Source: JBFKOL01 sp041628815 (GTDB lineage: Bacteria > Bacteroidota > Bacteroidia > Chitinophagales > Saprospiraceae). Taken from it: a stretch of DNA of 8,325 nt. Positions 6,961 through 8,325 of this stretch are shown one piece after another. The position numbers were made by a program, and so were the translations under genes. Each line of letters opens with the position of its first letter. Within the stretch, counting starts at the first letter, position 1. The notes beneath the pieces were generated by a model, which saw only the letters and a program-made list of their open reading frames with translations, did not search any database and was not told the origin of the DNA. The stretch is from the NCBI GenBank assembly GCA_041628815.1, contig JBFKOL010000182.1, positions 1-8,325 of the forward strand, read 5' to 3'.

Positions 6961-7191
6961 ACTCCTGATCGCCATTGACAGCAGCATAGGTCCTCCTTGG
7001 TAAAACGTGATATCAACAAGAAATGCATTGAAAATCGCACTTGAATGTCATTGAAGCGAATTGAAATAAAAATGAGGGGGGTGCTTTTTAGCCCTTTATC
7101 AAAGAATGCTGATTATCAGTCACTTATATCAACAAAGTAGGGTCATTTGAGATTTTACCGGACAGTAATGAATCAGAATGATGATTTTCTT

Positions 7192-7212
7192 AGCGCCCAG
7201 CACCCAGCACCT
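7192..7212. repeat. Three 7-bp tandem units
   Basis: AGCGCCC, AGCACCC and AGCACCT follow one another. Each differs from the next by one base. Short heptamer arrays like this occur between genes in Bacteroidota; no function can be read from the sequence. Confidence 0.45.
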
Positions 7213-7265
7213 AGTAAATTGACTCCACTAACAATCTTTTTAGCATTAATGACAGCATGGATTTA

Positions 7266-7282
7266 CAGCTTCATTAAAGCTG
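7266..7282 (-). terminator. Weak hairpin after the Gfo/Idh/MocA gene
   Basis: CAGCTT-TAATG-AAGCTG on the - strand is a perfect 6-bp stem beginning 9 nt after the stop codon of the oxidoreductase gene. The bases that follow on that strand (TAAATCC) are not T-rich, so this is at best a weak terminator or a 3'-end stabilising hairpin. Confidence 0.3.
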
Positions 7283-7291
7283 CCATTCCAA

Positions 7292-8325
7292 TCAAGCAAT
7301 TCCAATATCTTCGAGTTCTGCCTTTTCAATATTGACAATCTTTCTTGCCACGGGGTCCCAGTCTACGCGTTTTCCGGTTCTGTAAGCGATGGTTGACATA
7401 TGTGCTGCAATGGCTTCCTGGAAACCTTCTTCTATGCCACAACTTACCCCATGCCCATTGCGAATGGCGCTGAGCCATTCACGCATATGAAGGAATGTTG
7501 AATCAACGCGTTTCCCATCGCGGTACGTATACATGAGGCCCTTATCAGCAAAGTACTTGGCAGTGGCTCCGGTAATGCCATCCACACCTTTAGCAGCTGG
7601 ATTGTAAGCATACATGGGCACATCCGAACTGATGATTTCATCTTCGAACATCTTACTGTAACGGGTGGATCTTGGGTCCGGATAGACCATCAGCTGTGCA
7701 CCGAGTTCAAGGGTTGCATCGTGACCCATAAACAAGGTCGGCCTGCTGTACTGGTTACCCAATGTTGCACTGTATATGAAAGTCATTCCTTTTTCTTTTC
7801 CGGCTTCCTGTGAGCCTCCAAGGAAAAAGTTGTTGTACTCCATAATGACTTGTAACACATCGGGGACTGTTCGTCCATCCCGGTGCGTATAAATTCCTCC
7901 TGAACACACCACACTATCAGGTATCCCCATTTCCAATAGGCAATTGACACGATCGTAATCGTGGGTTAGCAAGTCTCCGGTCAACCCGGTTCCGTATTCC
8001 CACCATTTTCTCCAACGGAAAAAATGTTCTTTGTTAAATGGTATTTGCGGTGCATTGCCCAGGAATTTGCCCCAGTCGATGGTCTGTGGGCTCGCCAATT
8101 CATGAATATCATACTGCCATGCGCCATTGTCGTCGTTGCGATTCGTATTGGTCTGTATGAGTGAAACATGTCCAAGGACATTTTTCCTGATGATCTCCCT
8201 GGCTGTTAGAAAGCTTTGGGTTTGGCGGTGTTGATGGCCCAACTGGAAGACAATGTCTGAATTCACGACGGCATCATAGAGATCATAAGTCTCCTGAACC
8301 TTATGGGTCATGCATTTTTCCACAT
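7292..8325 (-). CDS. Gfo/Idh/MocA-family oxidoreductase, C-terminal part (5' end outside window)
   Basis: About 343 residues of an NAD(P)-dependent oxidoreductase are visible. The family acts mostly on sugars, inositols and related alcohols. The visible part begins at EKCMTH, which corresponds to the EKP-M motif at the end of the Rossmann domain, with Cys in place of the usual Pro. The GxGxxG nucleotide-binding region must lie beyond the window edge. The C-terminal alpha/beta domain follows: FQLGHQHRQ, LIQTNTNRNDDNGAWQYD, FRWRKWWEYGTG and GDLLTHDYDRVNCLLEMG, which contains the conserved His/Asp region. It closes with IRNGHGVSCGIEEGFQEA. This subgroup is often exported and involved in carbohydrate catabolism in Bacteroidota, but the substrate cannot be read here and any signal peptide is off-window. 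The GTG at 8323 is in frame but is not the true start. It converges with the rnf operon and is probably unrelated to it. Confidence 0.88.
   Translation of the reverse strand, partial: VEKCMTHKVQETYDLYDAVVNSDIVFQLGHQHRQTQSFLTAREIIRKNVLGHVSLIQTNTNRNDDNGAWQYDIHELASPQTIDWGKFLGNAPQIPFNKEHFFRWRKWWEYGTGLTGDLLTHDYDRVNCLLEMGIPDSVVCSGGIYTHRDGRTVPDVLQVIMEYNNFFLGGSQEAGKEKGMTFIYSATLGNQYSRPTLFMGHDATLELGAQLMVYPDPRSTRYSKMFEDEIISSDVPMYAYNPAAKGVDGITGATAKYFADKGLMYTYRDGKRVDSTFLHMREWLSAIRNGHGVSCGIEEGFQEAIAAHMSTIAYRTGKRVDWDPVARKIVNIEKAELEDIGIA

Larger units (their letters stand above)
6578..7170. mobile_element. Candidate noncoding insertion (MITE or IS remnant) with 9-bp target duplication
   Basis: A perfect direct repeat AATCAGAAT occurs at 6569-6577 and 7171-7179. 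Immediately inside it, the ends are imperfect inverted repeats. The left end reads TATTGTTGTCCGGGGAATC and the right end, on the other strand, CATTACTGTCCGGTAAAATC. They share ATT and TGTCCGG at identical distances from the direct repeats. This is the layout of a transposon with a 9-bp target duplication. The 593 bp inside contain no credible transposase: open frames on both strands are short and lack ATG starts. It would therefore be a nonautonomous element or a decayed insertion sequence. I cannot assign a family; IS4-type elements are one possibility given the duplication length. Confidence 0.55.

Noticed and set aside
7071..7098. G-run followed by GCTTTTTAGCCC as a possible terminator on either strand
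   Set aside because: The stem is imperfect (a mismatch or bulge between the GC-rich parts), so it is weaker than the hairpin at 6934-6960 and is not listed as a feature.
7147..7335. A 62-residue + strand open frame at the right of the intergenic region
   Set aside because: It starts with TTG inside the candidate mobile element, runs through the heptamer repeats and ends antisense within the Gfo/Idh/MocA gene. The protein has no recognisable motif.
1..8325. CRISPR array, tRNA or rRNA genes, phage or toxin-antitoxin modules
   Set aside because: I saw no regularly spaced long direct repeats, no tRNA-like cloverleaf, no rRNA sequence and no phage or toxin-antitoxin protein motifs.

Overview
The window holds a nearly complete operon for an Rnf complex, the membrane-bound ferredoxin:NAD oxidoreductase coupled to Na+ or H+ transport. 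All six subunits are present, intact and on the + strand, in the order rnfC-D-G-E-A, then two extra genes, then rnfB. The organism is most likely a member of the Bacteroidota. That assignment is inferred from weak or A-rich ribosome binding sites, protein style and GC-rich palindromic intergenic repeats, and no marker gene is present to confirm it.

Layout: (1) 1-294 is the end of a protein with a single [4Fe-4S] ferredoxin domain, probably cut by the window edge. (2) 316-4621 encodes RnfC, RnfD, RnfG, RnfE and RnfA, with overlaps of 4-8 nt or gaps of 8 nt, so this is one transcription unit. (3) 4630-4830 encodes a 66-residue protein with one membrane segment and a four-cysteine tail. It resembles in layout the NqrM-type iron-delivery factor or the small Cys-rich FeoB-associated proteins. 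(4) 4836-5693 encodes a plant-type ferredoxin-NADP+ reductase-like flavoprotein ending in tyrosine. (5) 5695-6561 encodes a long, cysteine-rich RnfB. (6) 6562-7291 is a convergent intergenic region. It is largely filled by a candidate noncoding mobile element (6578-7170) bounded by a perfect 9-bp direct repeat and imperfect inverted ends; it seems to have split the operon's terminator. (7) 7292-8325 on the - strand is the C-terminal part of a Gfo/Idh/MocA-family oxidoreductase, cut by the window edge.

How the genes fit together: reduced ferredoxin would give electrons to RnfB. These pass through the RnfA/RnfE iron-sulfur centre and the covalent FMNs of RnfG and RnfD to RnfC, which reduces NAD+. 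The FNR-like protein would add a second exchange between ferredoxin and NADP(H), and the upstream ferredoxin domain belongs to the same electron pool. The Cys-rich small protein may help mature the RnfA/RnfE metal centre. The two genes inserted between rnfA and rnfB are the least ordinary part of the operon. The element in the terminator is the clearest structure not explained by genes.
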